Of a stretch of 64,000 nucleotides of DNA, positions 22,316-33,156 are shown piece by piece. A program made the translations under genes and the position numbers. The notes beneath the pieces were generated by a model. It did no database searches, was not told the DNA's origin, and saw only the letters and a program-made list of their open reading frames with translations. This stretch comes from Adiantum capillus-veneris (lineage: Eukaryota > Streptophyta > Polypodiopsida > Polypodiales > Pteridaceae). Within the stretch, counting starts at the first letter, position 1. The number at the start of each line of letters is the position of its first letter. The stretch covers positions 85,590,087 to 85,654,086 of the forward strand of contig CM043966.1 in NCBI GenBank assembly GCA_014529385.2. The letters are read 5' to 3'.

Positions 22316-22479
22316 TCCTGAACCAATCAACCTTGGCAATGAATAACTAAGGGGTTGCATATATAGCAACTTCAGTAAATTGCCCTACCCAGACTTTGAC
22401 AAATAAGTAAAAGAAATACCTAAAAGCCAAAATAAATAATGGGATCACATTGTGAGTTCACTTGAGATGCCAAAACTCA
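22261..22479 (-). repeat. (GA)n and distal half of the split Copia LTR
   Basis: GA units (22261-22312) run into AACCTTGGCAATGAATAACT and ATAATGGGATCACATTG, which match the distal half of the Copia LTR at 9984-10162. It ends AAACTCA followed by the target duplication GAATG. Confidence 0.75.
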
Positions 22480-22484
22480 GAATG

Positions 22485-23594
22485 GACTGATTTGGAATGT
22501 CTGTTCACGAGTTGATGCAGATGACCTCTGTGAAAATTACCCTAGTAGAGGAGTTGCCACTAAATGGAGAGGCTGAATCTACTAATTTTACTGCATGAAC
22601 ATCGCCAACGTCATGAATCACATCTCCTACTTTGTTCACAATTGATTTGTAGTTTCACGAACATTATATTGTTTACAATCCATTTGTAGTTTTGAACCAC
22701 ATTGTTGAAACTTTACATTTTGGTTGCACCCATAGTAGTTGCTATCTCATCAACGTGATAAATGGTAAGAAACCTTTCTTTAAAGTTTAAGTTGTTTATA
22801 TGATTTTGCGACGCTGATTCATGCATTTGTGTTGGTTTTCTTGATTGTATACGAGTTTTCTTTAAAGAACTCTTTGTAATTGTTGCTTTAATTTGTAAAC
22901 CCAAACTTCAGACTTATCTGGTTTTAAACAGAAACAGCTAATTTGTAGTAACAAGTCTAATACAGAGCACTCTGAACAGTTTTCTTAATGTTTTAGATAC
23001 ATTTTTATAATTTGAAGACGACCTAAAACAAATTTGTGTTTGATCTCTTTGTGATGCCCCGTTTAATTGAGACTCCCTCAGCCATTAGGCTTTTTTTAGA
23101 GTGTTATTCGTTGAGCATCAGTGTACACAACATGTCTATTGCCAAATTTGCATCAGTTGTCACTTGATATTACACTAATTTACCTTAGTTGAGGGGATCA
23201 TGCACTTGGGACATTAACGTGATGTTGAGTAGAGTCACCAAAGTGGAAGTGATGAGAAATGACGCCTTACAAACAGTGCTTGTCATGACGAGGAGTTTGC
23301 TAGATGATCTTTGCAGGGTATTAGTCAGTTCCAGGGTGAAAGTGATGAGAACTTTTGTATGCACGATGTAGTTGATGATTCGATGATTGACTTTTCTCTG
23401 CTGCAAACCTGATTAGCTGAACTGTTTTCCTGTAAAAGTCCGTGACTTGCTTGGGTTCGTAGAGGAATAGTAACTATCGAACATAACCCTCCTTATTTTG
23501 TTAATTACGAGAGTTGCCTTCGATATCCACTTACGTCCTTTTGTTGACTTAGTGACAACTGCCTGATCTCAATCTACTCTTGAATTTGCTACAG
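22485..23594. other. Remaining part of intron 1
   Basis: AT-rich sequence between the Copia element and exon 2. I see no gene or element here. The acceptor is preceded by a T-rich stretch and TTTGCTACAG. Confidence 0.5.
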
Positions 23595-23700
23595 GGACAT
23601 TCGCTGCAACACCATCGGCTTCTGCTAAACACTTTGAAGGGCCACACTGATGCAATCAATGGATTTTGTTTCACATCAAATGGTCGAGGCTTAGCAACAG
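23595..23700 (+). CDS. TBL2-like WD40 protein, exon 2 (start of first WD40 repeat)
   Basis: 106 bp, entering in phase 0 and leaving after one base of a codon. The translation GHSLQHHRLLLNTLKGHTDA is followed by INGFCFTSNGRGLAT. It contains the GH dipeptide and the hydrophobic strands that open a WD40 blade. The His-rich lead-in and NTLKGH fit the junction of plant TBL2-like proteins. The acceptor is a normal AG. The donor is GC (ACAG followed by GCATGC). No GT is available close by, and reading on reaches TAG within about eight codons, so an intron must start here if the gene works. Confidence 0.75.
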
Positions 23701-23806
23701 GCATGCCACTTGAAAATTAGGAATTACAAGCAAACCATGCTGGATTCTAAAAGAAACTGTTTGATGCTCTAATTGAAAAGTGTTGACCTAGTTGTGTATG
23801 TTATAG
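23701..23806 (+). other. Intron 2, GC-AG type (106 bp)
   Basis: Its limits are set by the WD40 reading frame: exon 2 leaves a single G, and exon 3 supplies CA to make an Ala codon. The acceptor is TGTTATAG. Confidence 0.7.
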
Positions 23807-23867
23807 CAAGTGGAGATGGTGTAGCCCGGGTTTTTAAACTAGAGGATGCAACCAGTAAAAACATCAA
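23807..23867 (+). CDS. TBL2-like WD40 protein, exon 3
   Basis: 61 bp. It completes the first WD40 blade with SGDGVARVFKLEDATSKNI, where the usual ...DGxxRVF/W... strand is clear. It ends after two bases (AA) of a codon at a strong donor, GTAAGT. The following exon should begin with the third base of a Lys or Asn codon and continue with the second blade, but I found no candidate anywhere to the window end. Intron 3 is therefore over 40 kb, or the gene is cut off. Confidence 0.75.
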
Positions 23868-24685
23868 GTAAGTACTTTTTTCTTTCCTCTCCCGTTTGAA
23901 ATTTGTTTCATGGGTAAGCATTATTCTAGTCTTCACATATATAGGGATAGAGAAGTTCCACGTAAGAAGGGTAAGTAAGTTCGGGTAAAAGGGAAAATCG
24001 CATGGTGAAGCTCTCTTTGGTTGGGGCCAAAACACATCTTGAAACTGGTTGGCACTCCAAAAAACAACTGGTGGATAAGTAGACATACTTGGAACACAAC
24101 CAAAGGGTACAAAAGAGCACCTGCAGGGACAAGGGAGAGGCAAAGTTCCTTTTGGAGATGCATTGGAAGGTGGGCGCCCCTAGCGGTATTTCTTGTATTT
24201 TATTGATGTCCAGCGAACACAGTTTAACTGCTCTCTACCCATTAATCCTTGACCACATGAAAAGGACCATAATACATGGTCGCAAGCTTAGGATACATTA
24301 CTTTTTTTTTTTTGCAAGAAAGAGATCCTTTCATTAGTTAAGAAAAAATGCCCAATGGGCTACAACCTTCCCCTGCTTGAGAGGGCTGCATTAAAATGTG
24401 GGGAGACTCTCCCAATGAGAAGGTAGGATATGTACAGTTTTGGCTAAATCAGGATATGGGAGGAGGAAACAAGCGCACTGGTGGACTGTGCTGCCATCTA
24501 GGCGCGCCATGAAGCACGGTGAAGAAGGGCCCCAGGTGCCATGGTCGCAAGAAGGCCTCGCGGCGCTCCGACCCTGAAGTCTCTCAAACTGGCCCTTGAG
24601 TGTATGGATCAGCTCCAACCAAATGTCATGATAGTGTCTCTGCTGGTGGGACGGGTCGAGCCTCGAATATGCAAAAGCAGTAGGC
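23868..24685. other. Start of intron 3, with an inverted LTR fragment
   Basis: No gene seen. On the minus strand around 24165-24205 it contains a diverged AATAAA...AAGAAATACCG block followed by GGGGCGCC. It is therefore a piece of a family 1- or F-related LTR. Confidence 0.5.
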
Positions 24686-25772
24686 TGTCACAAACTGTTG
24701 ACGTGTCAGAGCCCTAAAGAATGTAGCCAACTTATAGATGCGGGCCGAGGGGCCTAAACCCTAAGAAGAACAAGTAACAAAAGAAAAGTCCTACCAACTT
24801 ATGGGGACCCCGTCCGATGGGGCCTCAAGTGACATAAAGGATTAGAATAAAGCAGGACCCACACACACACAAATCCGGAAATTGCGCTGACATGATGACG
24901 TGGCAGAATTGTACGGATTTCCACGTTTCATGCTGACAATGTTGACGTGGCAGTTGTACGGAATTCCGTGATTTACGCTGGCAGCTTTTTGGCATTGCTT
25001 TTGGACCACTAGCTTTTGAGTTTGAAGGCTTTTCATGTAAACTGCCTTTCAGGACCTTTAAATATGTGCTAAGGGCTCATTCTTTGGCATGCTTCTTGAA
25101 GAAGGTGCAGAGTGTGGAGTACCGGCTTGTATTGTGTTGCTGAAATATAAAGAAATACCGAAAGGGGTGCGAAGGTTTGGGGCCAATACTCTCTGGGGTG
25201 GAATTCCATCACTCCGTGTCGTGTGTCGTCTCTCTTTTAGTTCAGTTGTTATTGAAGTGCTAAAAGTCTGTTTAGTCTGTTCTTTTCTATTGGCACGTGG
25301 TGCTCGTCTTGTGACAATGGTATCAGAGTATCAAACGTGTGCTTTTTTGAAAGCATACCTGTCCTACCAAAGAGCAGACAGAGCAAGATCGCACTTCCAA
25401 AGTTCATTGGAAATTTTAGCTTTGTGCTCCGACTCCGGACTTATTAGCCACTCCCACTCTTACTTCATCGCGCATCGGGCGCGCTCCCGTCTTCATCGCT
25501 CATGTCTTACAGGGCATAAGCCATAAAGATCACTTGCAAGAGAAGGATCCAAGATTTGTTTCGAGTCACTGTTTTTCTCAAAAGTAGTGCCATGCAGATG
25601 TTGATGTCTATAGCTACCAAGCCGCACACTTCCAAGGACTTGGCAAGCTTTCAAGAAAATTTTTGCCCGAAGTTACATGGTTTCTGACATCTTCCTTCGG
25701 AGTGCAACTTTTGGCAGAGTGGGGTATCCTGAAATGCTTGCCATGGAAACCCTAGCAGATTACAACTTGAAG
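24686..25772 (+). mobile_element. Family F element, 5' LTR and start of internal region
   Basis: LTR 24686-25316 (631 bp), starting TGTCACAAACTGTTGACG and ending CTTGTGACA, is followed by the PBS TGGTATCAGAG at 25318. The internal part to about 25772 matches the complete family F element (43944 to about 44390). It stops abruptly where minus-strand family E-type sequence begins. No coding capacity is seen. Confidence 0.8.
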
Positions 25773-26381
25773 TTTATCATTATCATGATTCATCATGCTT
25801 ATCATCATGCAAATCCTGTGCGTCATGCTTGGGAGAAGAAGAGACTGAAAGAGTCTCCTTTTCCCGAATCTCTTGCATCTGTGCCTATACTTGAGAGAAA
25901 AGAGTCGCAACATCTCTTTCATGTGTCGGTCGTTCATTGATTTTCTTGCTTTGGTCTCTTGATCAAATTCTGCTTTTCTTTCTTCGGCTTCCAAGCGCGC
26001 TTGCTCGTGCTCACGCTCTATGGCTGGCATTCTTTCTTTGTGTTCTGCCTTTCTTTCTGCTTTTCGTGCTTCGCGTTCTAACTTCATGTCCATCACCATC
26101 TTGTCAAAAGCCTCCATAGGAGTTAGTGCAATCCTTGTCGTAGATGGGGAAGGGTCGGAAAAACCTCCTGGTGAGGAAAATTCTTCTTTGCCACTCCCAT
26201 GCTCACCACCTCCAAGCGAAGTATCCATTCTGCTTCGAGTGATAACCAGGGGGTCTTGAGGTTCTTGGGGTTCTTGAGTGCTTGAGGTTCTTGTGGGTCT
26301 TGAGGTTCTTCTTTCGCTTGCAATCTGTGTTAGAGAAGGATCTTCTCTACACCTGATATTTGCTCTTTTCCGCGGGCGCAC
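25752..26381 (-). pseudogene. Family E gag-like gene, truncated copy (element J)
   Basis: The minus-strand protein contains MDTSLGGGEHGSG, SSPGGFSDPSPSTTRIALTP and a highly charged Lys/Glu/Arg stretch of about 60 residues that should form a coiled coil. The same order is found in family E at 31591-31962, but the coiled coil here is longer. A frameshift near 25870-25880 moves it out of frame before the His/Asp repeats, of which only a trace remains. The function is unknown; a structural gag-like role is an inference from its position after the LTR and PBS. Confidence 0.6.
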
Positions 26382-26653
26382 CCCTTGGCGGCCTTGCGCT
26401 CACACCAAGGTTGCTTTTTCCCACCTCATGTCGAGTGGCCGGCCGCTAAGTGCACGGTCCGCTCTTAATGAGTGAAAAGAGGCTCAAGGGGAGGCTGGAC
26501 AAGCCCTTCTTTCTTGGGTTTCCTGTCACTCTTCAAAAACACGATTAGGAATCGACACGCCCAAGTGAACTTGGGTTTGTGCGACCTCAACAAGCAAAAA
26601 AATTTATGTGGTTCTTGTGGTTCTTTCCTTGAGTGATACAGAACACTGCCAAA

Positions 26654-26665
26654 GCTCTGATATCA
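26654..26665 (-). other. Primer-binding site of element J
   Basis: On the minus strand TGATATCAGAGC, one mismatch from the initiator tRNA-Met type TGGTATCAGAGC, one base from the LTR end. Confidence 0.65.
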
Positions 26666-26666
26666 A

Positions 26667-27846
26667 TGTCGAGTGCAACAGAAGTGAATGTTGAACTTTG
26701 CTCAAGATGAGTGCTCCGAACTGTGCTCAAGGATCCTTTTATTTACGGAAGGGAGAGCCTTCCGTTCCTTTAGTGAGAGAGTGCAATGGACACAAACAAA
26801 GTGGTGAACACTGTGAATGAAGGTGTTGAGACTGAGAGATAGAGAGAGAGAAATACGACACCAGAATTTTGCCAAACCCTCCTTCGAAGGCCCCACTCTC
26901 TATGGCGAGAGCGGTCTACTTATGATTGCACAAATATCTACAATGCTTGGACTTGCCGACGACTTCGACGACGATGAGGACGACGACGAGACGGTCTAAA
27001 ATCTGAGAATGTTAAGGGCTGAAATCTGCAAATCTTTATTTGCTCAATTCCGACCCTATGTCGGTGACGAGGTCGATGACGACGGTACGACGACGACGCG
27101 CTGAAAATGCAGATGCTGAAATCTGCGTTTTCTGGGCTGAAACTGTAAACCTTGATGAATCTCACCATGCGGCGAGGATCTGCTGAAAACTGAAAACGCT
27201 GGTGCTTGTGGAAATTCCGTCGTGAAGATCTGCAAAAACGCTGAAAGGCCTTGCAGATGCAAAAACGCTAGGGCTGAAAATCCTCCTACTGTTGCCGGAT
27301 GTCTTGCAAATGCAAAATGCTAGGCTTCTTGTTCTGTCTTGCTGTTGTCGGGGCTGATCTGCTGTGCAAAAAACGCCAGGCTGCCTGTGGATGAAAACAC
27401 TAGGTCCTTGCAGATGCAAAAACGCTAGCCCTGCTGATATGGGGGGTCTTGTTGAGAAGGTGCCTGTTGAACACACTGGTTCCTGCTGCCTCTTCTACCA
27501 GAAAGTGCTAGCGCTAGGTTTGCTTATATACAAACTTAGCAAAATTGCCCTACCTACTTTCTAACAAAAGTCACTTAAAAACAATAAGTGAAAAATGTCA
27601 AAAATAGGGAAAATAGGTCTATGCGCTGTAAAAATGCTACTAATGAGATCTGACTAGAATCTGATGGTCATGCTCTGTGCAACCAAAGGATATGCATTTA
27701 ATTTAAGTGTCTGGACATGCACGGTCTGCGAACAGACTCACAAAAGTGCCAGATCACTTCCTATTCTAGACTGATTTGACTGAACTGAACCCTTGTCATG
27801 CTGTAGCTTGTCCACGGACACAGAGGGTTGGATGTCTCACGTGACA
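26667..27846 (-). repeat. Family E-type LTR (element J, 5' LTR)
   Basis: 1180 bp. On the minus strand it starts TGTCACGTGAGACATCC and ends TTGCACTCGACA. It matches the family E LTRs, with the shared stretch GTGTCCGTGGACAAGCTA and a TATA-like sequence near 27525, but it is clearly diverged. The internal part on its left is cut at about 25772, so there is no partner LTR. Confidence 0.78.
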
Positions 27847-28304
27847 ATGACGGGGATGAAGTTATGTGTGATGATGAGTATGCTTATGATGATGAGAAGG
27901 GGTTTGGCATATATGAGTCCAACGACAAGGAACTCAGAGATATGGATGCCTATGCTAGGGATATGTGTGCCTTGGGGATACTTTTGTGCTTTGGATGTCA
28001 ACAACTTTACCTTCACACAATGCTTTTAGCTACTTGGGTGCATGATTTGCATGTTGTTGCTATGGCTGGTGAAGCCAAGATGCCAGGTGATGAGTCACTT
28101 GAGTTGTCTCAATCAATTGGGTTGAATGTGGTATGCAATATTTATACTTTTGGAGCTCCAGACAGGGTGGATGTGTTAGTTGGATATGCCTATGGTGCAT
28201 TTTGGTTGATTGGTGACAAATATATGTGTCGTGCTATGATGCTTCTTGTGATTCATGCGATATGCCTTTGGCCTTTTGATCCAGGTGGAATGAGCATCTA
28301 CTAG
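27828..28304 (+). CDS. Unrecognised open reading frame, 158 codons
   Basis: An open frame that starts inside the LTR; the unique part begins at about 27847. The N-terminal half is acidic (DNDGDEVMCDDEYAYDDEKG). The C-terminal half has hydrophobic stretches and several Cys and Met residues. I do not recognise it, and there is no intron or polyadenylation signal to support a gene. It may be a relic of an element cut by the neighbouring LTR. Confidence 0.25.
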   Translation: MDVSRDNDGDEVMCDDEYAYDDEKGFGIYESNDKELRDMDAYARDMCALGILLCFGCQQLYLHTMLLATWVHDLHVVAMAGEAKMPGDESLELSQSIGLNVVCNIYTFGAPDRVDVLVGYAYGAFWLIGDKYMCRAMMLLVIHAICLWPFDPGGMSIY

Positions 28305-29464
28305 TGTTGCTGCTGAGCATGAATGCTCTAGCAGGCTAGGGGATGGGAAAATTATGTTAGGAGTTTTTTGGAAGAAGTGATTGCGCATATGTACATACAC
28401 ATGCATGGTGCATCGAATAAAGAATTGCCCATTTTTCAGAGCCAGGTGGTTACGTGGGGCCCACATGTTTCAGGTAGGACAGCGTGTACATAGTACATCG
28501 ATTTTCATCGTCACCAGTATCAGTGTGCTTTTCTATAATAATGAGGAGTTGGTAGAGCGTAAAACTTCTCGAGGAAGCTATCAGCGGGCGCACGCCATGA
28601 GGTAAGCCGGTGCGTCAGATGATATCCAGTGGCATCAGGAGTCGAATGGGATCAAGACTTGCATGTGGATAAGTGAGGACACAACGGGAGTGTTTTCTTG
28701 TGATCAATTATGCAAAAAGGTCATCATGAGAACTATATTTGGGGGCCACTTCACGTGATTGTGGGATGCATTATTGGGAAAAGTTGAGTGTCAGGTGTGC
28801 GGATGGATGTAGAAGGGTAGCAAAAATGCACTGCGTGGCCATTTTTTGGCCCGTTCGGGGTCTGTTTGAGATCAATCAAAAGGCCAAAGGTGCGCAAGGG
28901 ATAAAGTGAAGTGTGGACATTGAAAAACCAGAGAAAAAAGTGGAGAGAAGAGGAGGAACAGCCGCAACTCAATTTTTGCTATTTTTGGAGCCTGTTTTGG
29001 CCATAAACTGCTCATCCGAGCTCAGATTTGAGCACTTGTATATTGTAGACTAGGGTTTTTGGCCGTTCCGGACGCAATGGCGCAATTCATTTTGCCAAAT
29101 TCCTCACTGTTTTCTACTGTTTTGGCTGTGTAAGTTTCTCTTGTGAGTGAAGCCTCTGCTTAAATTCGTGAATGTGTCTGGCATATTTTATCCATATGGT
29201 GTGAGCTATTTGCCCCATTGGTGTTGGCCCAAGCTCAATTGTATCTAAGCATCAGAAATCTTCCTCATTTAAGCTACTTTGTGTGTGTGTGTGTGTTGAG
29301 TGGGCAAATGAGTAGTCTCTCTCCTCTCACTCCATCGGTGTGTTCCCTGTCTCGGCCAGGTGGATTGTGTAAGCTGAGTGGTGCCCAATAGTGTGTGTGT
29401 GTATTATCCCAAGAGTGTGTGTTGGGTGATTATAGAGGCGTGTGTGTTTCCATCCTGCTCACAC
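28305..29464. other. Intron 3 sequence without a recognised feature
   Basis: Mixed sequence with short GT repeats (29281-29300 and 29393-29404). No element ends or genes seen. Confidence 0.4.
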
Positions 29465-30001
29465 CGGTATTAAAACCAGAGTAAAACAAGTCAAATCGGC
29501 ATCAAGACAGATTTAGAATAGATTCAATCCATTTCAAAACACTTTCAAACAGTACTTTCTCAGACAAAATTGAAAATCATTTAAATACAAAACAACTAGA
29601 AAATTCCTTCAGGTGTTTGTTTGGACAGTCGAACTTCGAGGATGACTAGCTTATCCTTCTGCATCAGGGTAATGGTACGGAGAGGGTCGCGACATTCTTG
29701 TCGTGCCAAGGCATGCCCAAGGGAACGTCGCAATTGCCTAACTTCATGATGTGGAAATTGACTTTTCCATGGTACCCTTGTACGTTCAGCCGTTGAGTTT
29801 GCCATACACTCTGTACAATTCATTTGAACCCTCCAGATTTTATGCTATAAATATGAGGTACTAGTACAATAACAGGTCTTAGCCGGAGGTGGCCCTAGGG
29901 AGCTTTCTGTTGTTGGAGCAGAAGGTTGCTCTGAAGAAGTCGAGGCTCTTTAAGTACATGAATTGAACCTTTGTTGCAGGAAACGTTTCCTCTTAAGGAA
30001 A
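29465..30001 (-). pseudogene. Family F-like internal relic
   Basis: On the minus strand, 29465-29590 matches the post-coding stretch of family F (compare 44640-44720 and 4230-4340: TTGAAATGGATTGAATC-like and TTTTGGTGCCGATTTGA-like sequence). The adjacent frame 29596-29823 is a decayed protease-end region. Element E inserted at its left edge. Confidence 0.45.
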
Positions 30002-30006
30002 CGTCA

Positions 30007-31122
30007 TGTCACGTGACATATTCCAACCCTATGTGTCCGTGGACAAGCTACACCACAACAAGGTTCAATCAGTCCCGTCAAGTTAGATTAGCAGTGATCT
30101 GGCACTTTTGTGAGTCTATTCGTAGACCGTGCATGCACAGTCACTTAGCATAGATGCATATCCTCCGGTTGCACACAGCATGATCATCGGAATTTCCATC
30201 AGAATCCATTAGCATCAGTTAGGGGAATTTTCCAGTGCATTTAGCCTATTTTCCTATTTATTGGTATTTTCACTTATTATTTTTAAGTGACTTTCCAACA
30301 AAAGTAGGTAGGGCAATTTTGCTAAGTTAATATATAAGCAAACCCAAGTTAGCACTTTCTGGCAGAAGAGGCAGCAAGAGCACCTTGCTCAACAGGCAAC
30401 TTCTCAGCAAGACCAACCCCCGCGACTACTCTGGCGTTTTCTCCACAGAAGACCTAGCGTTTTTGCATCAGATCAGCCTTGGCGATTTGTGCACAGCAGA
30501 TCAGCCCCGGTGTCATCACGACACAGCAGATCAGCCTAGCGTTTTTGCATTTGCAGAACCCCGGCGACAGAAGGACCAATTTCAGCCCCTGGCGTTTTTG
30601 GATTTCAGCAGCAAATTAAGACCGGCATCATTCACCTAAAGTGTAGCAGATTCAGCCCGTAAAGACCATCAGTTTTCAGCCCTAAGAAACCTCATTTTTC
30701 AGCCAAGAAAACGCAGTCAAAACAATCATTTGCAGCCACCGAAACAGTCCCGAAATTCAGCGATTAGAAGATCTCAGATTTCAGCCATCGTCGTCGTCGT
30801 GTCGTCATCGGCATAGACCAAGTTGCATAGTCCATTGCATACGCATTGTACACCTTTGTGCAATCAAAGAATAGACCACTCTCGCCGATGAGAGTGGGGC
30901 CTTCGGAGGAGGGTTTTACAACCTCTCGGTGTCGTATCTCTTCTCTCTCCTTCTCTGAGTCTCATTCACTTGCACGTACAATATCCACTCACTTTGTTCG
31001 TGATCATAGCACTCTCCATAAGACGGAAAGCTCTCTCTTTCCCTAAGAACTAAAAGGAACCTTGAGCAAATAAAGATCACTAATCTTGAGAAAAAACAAC
31101 ATTCATTCCGCTGCACCTTACA
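30007..31122 (+). repeat. Family E 5' LTR
   Basis: It starts TGTCACGTGACA and ends CACCTTACA. A TATA-like ATATATAAGCAAAC is near 30331, so transcription should start shortly after. A series of AGCGTTTTTGCAT and CAGCAGATCAGCC repeats follows (30430-30600). It differs from the 3' LTR at a low but visible number of positions, for example around 30019 and 30055-30070. Confidence 0.9.
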
Positions 31123-31123
31123 T

Positions 31124-31135
31124 TGGTATCAGAGC
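31124..31135 (+). other. Family E primer-binding site
   Basis: TGGTATCAGAGC, one base after the LTR. It is complementary to the 3' end of plant initiator tRNA-Met. Confidence 0.88.
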
Positions 31136-31590
31136 TTTGGCAGTGTTCTGCATTACCCAAGGAAAGAACCACAAGAACCACAAGTTTTTTTTTGCTTGTT
31201 GCGATCGCACGAACCCAAGTTTTCTTGGGCGTGGCGATTCCTAATCGTGTTTTGTTGAAGAGTGACAGGAATCCCAAGAAAGAAGGGCTTGTCCAGCCTC
31301 CCCTTGTGTCTCTTTTCACTCATTGAGAGCGGACCGTGCGGCCAATCGACGTGAAGTGGGAAGAAGCAACCTTGGTGTGAGCGCAAGGCCGCGAAGGGGT
31401 GCGCCCGTAGAAAGGAGTAGAACTCGGGTGAAGAGAAGATTCTTCTCCAACGCGATTTGCAAGCGAAAGAACACCTCAAGAATCCGAAGTTCCTCGTGAA
31501 CTTCAGAACCCAAGACCCTTAAGAACCCAAGTTCCTCGTGAACTTAAGAACCCAAGACCCCCAAGAACCCACAAGAACCACGATTGCAGA

Positions 31591-33156
31591 ATGATCATCA
31601 CTCGAAGCGGAATGGATACTTCTCTTGGAAGTGATGAGCATGAGAGAGGTGAAGAAGAATTTTCCCCACCAGGAGGTTTTTCCGACCCTCCCCCTTTCTC
31701 ATCTACGACAAAGATTGCACTAACTCCTATGGAGGCTTTGCAGCAATTTTTTTTGAAATGGAAGTTAGAACGAGAAGCAAGAAATGCAGAAAGAAAGCGT
31801 GACCACGAAGAAAGAATGGCAGCCATAAAGCATGAGTACAAAGAAAGGAAAGCCGCCTTGTTGCAACTCTTTTCTCAAGTGCCGGCACCGATGCACGAAA
31901 TTCGGGAAAAGGAGACTCTCTCCGTTTCTTCTTCTCCAAAGCATGACACAGGATTTGCATGATTGTGTGAAGCATGATGATGATGATTTGATTGATAATG
32001 ATTTGCATGATGATGAGAAGCATGATGAATTGAATGACAATGATTTGCATGATGATTTGAATGACAAGCATGATGATTTGGATGACAAAGATAAGCATGA
32101 TGATTTGAAGCACAATGATAAGCATGATGATTTGGATGCCAATGATTTGCATAATGATTTGGATGACAATGACAAGCATGATTATTTGCATGATCAAGAT
32201 GTGATTTCTCACAAGCATGATGATTTGTATGATCAAGATGTGATTTCTCACAAGCATGATGAGTTGCATGAAGACGATGTGATTGTTCACAAGGATGATG
32301 TGTTAGTGGATGCTTTTCCTAGCGAAACTAACCTCGTTGTAGATTCGATCAATCACGAAGATCCGATCTTGGCTTTCGAGTCGAGGTCTAATGAACTCCC
32401 ACAGGATGATTCGATCATTCAGGAAGAATTGATCTTGGCTTTCGTGTCAAGGTCCACAGATCCCCCACAAGAAGATTCGATAGATCCCGAAGAAGCGATC
32501 TTGGCTCTCGAGCCTTGGTCCAAAGAACCCTCACAGGAAGTATTGTGTGTTCGCATGATTGATACGCACGCATTGTTCGAGTGTTTCATTCGTGAAGGTT
32601 TCCTATATTTTAGTCAGCATCGTTATGTGATCCCTTTTCCTAGGCATGACATATTGTATGTTGAGCACGTTTCTCTCATGGATGAGCACGAATGTATGCG
32701 GATTGTTCATGAAAAGTTGACAAGTTTGTATGTCAGGAAGTCACATTCCATGTCTCTTCCTTGGCATGACACAATTCCCGAAAGAGCACATGATTGTATG
32801 AGCACCAAGCATGGGCATTTCCATTGTGATTTGCCACAGTTGATTGGTTTCGATCAAACAGAAAAGATTCGACCTCATTGTTTGCATGTGTTTGATGAAC
32901 GGATTGTCACTCCGTCTATTTGTTCATCTACATTGCATACACAGTCTTTAGAGAAGACAAGATTTTTTTCCTTCACTATACATGGAATGGGTATGTTCAT
33001 GGTTTTGTGTTGGAGATGGTTTCAGGAATTTTCAGCCATGGAGATTCTTGAAGACGAAAGAAGCACGACTCTAGACGAAGTTGAAGCAAGAAAGGAGCTT
33101 CTGAAGACTTTGAGTCGCTTTCGGCGCGGCCCTAAGAAGCAAGCATTGCAGACCTT
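31591..33156 (+). CDS. Family E gag-like protein with His/Asp-rich repeats
   Basis: The ATG at 31591 opens a frame with an N-terminal Gly/Pro/Ser part, then a coiled-coil-like charged region (KWKLEREARNAERKRDHEER, about residues 50-95). A frameshift near 31950 (about two bases lost relative to copy J) moves the reading to the frame that is open from 31832 to the family D junction. That frame encodes about 110 residues of KHDDL/NDLHDD repeats (31960-32300). Next come three copies of a motif around EExILAFxSRS (32340-32520), then a Cys/His-containing C-terminal domain (32540-33150). I see no zinc knuckle, protease or polymerase motif. His/Asp repeats could bind metal or form condensates; this is inference. 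The natural stop codon was lost or displaced by the family D insertion. Confidence 0.6.
31960..32300 (+). repeat. 15-18 bp coding repeat (KHDDL units)
   Basis: Many imperfect copies of AAGCATGATGATTTG. The opposite strand is also open and gives an Ile/Met-rich shadow protein. Confidence 0.85.

Noticed and set aside
23941-23980. Possible exon 4 of the TBL2-like gene after ATATATAG
   Set aside because: The acceptor-like sequence is plausible, but the translation does not continue a WD40 protein and the first base does not fit the expected codon.
31727-32290. Minus-strand frame of 187 codons rich in Ile and Met, like a membrane protein
   Set aside because: It is the shadow of the KHDDL coding repeat on the plus strand; repeats of AAGCATGATGATTTG have no stops on either strand.
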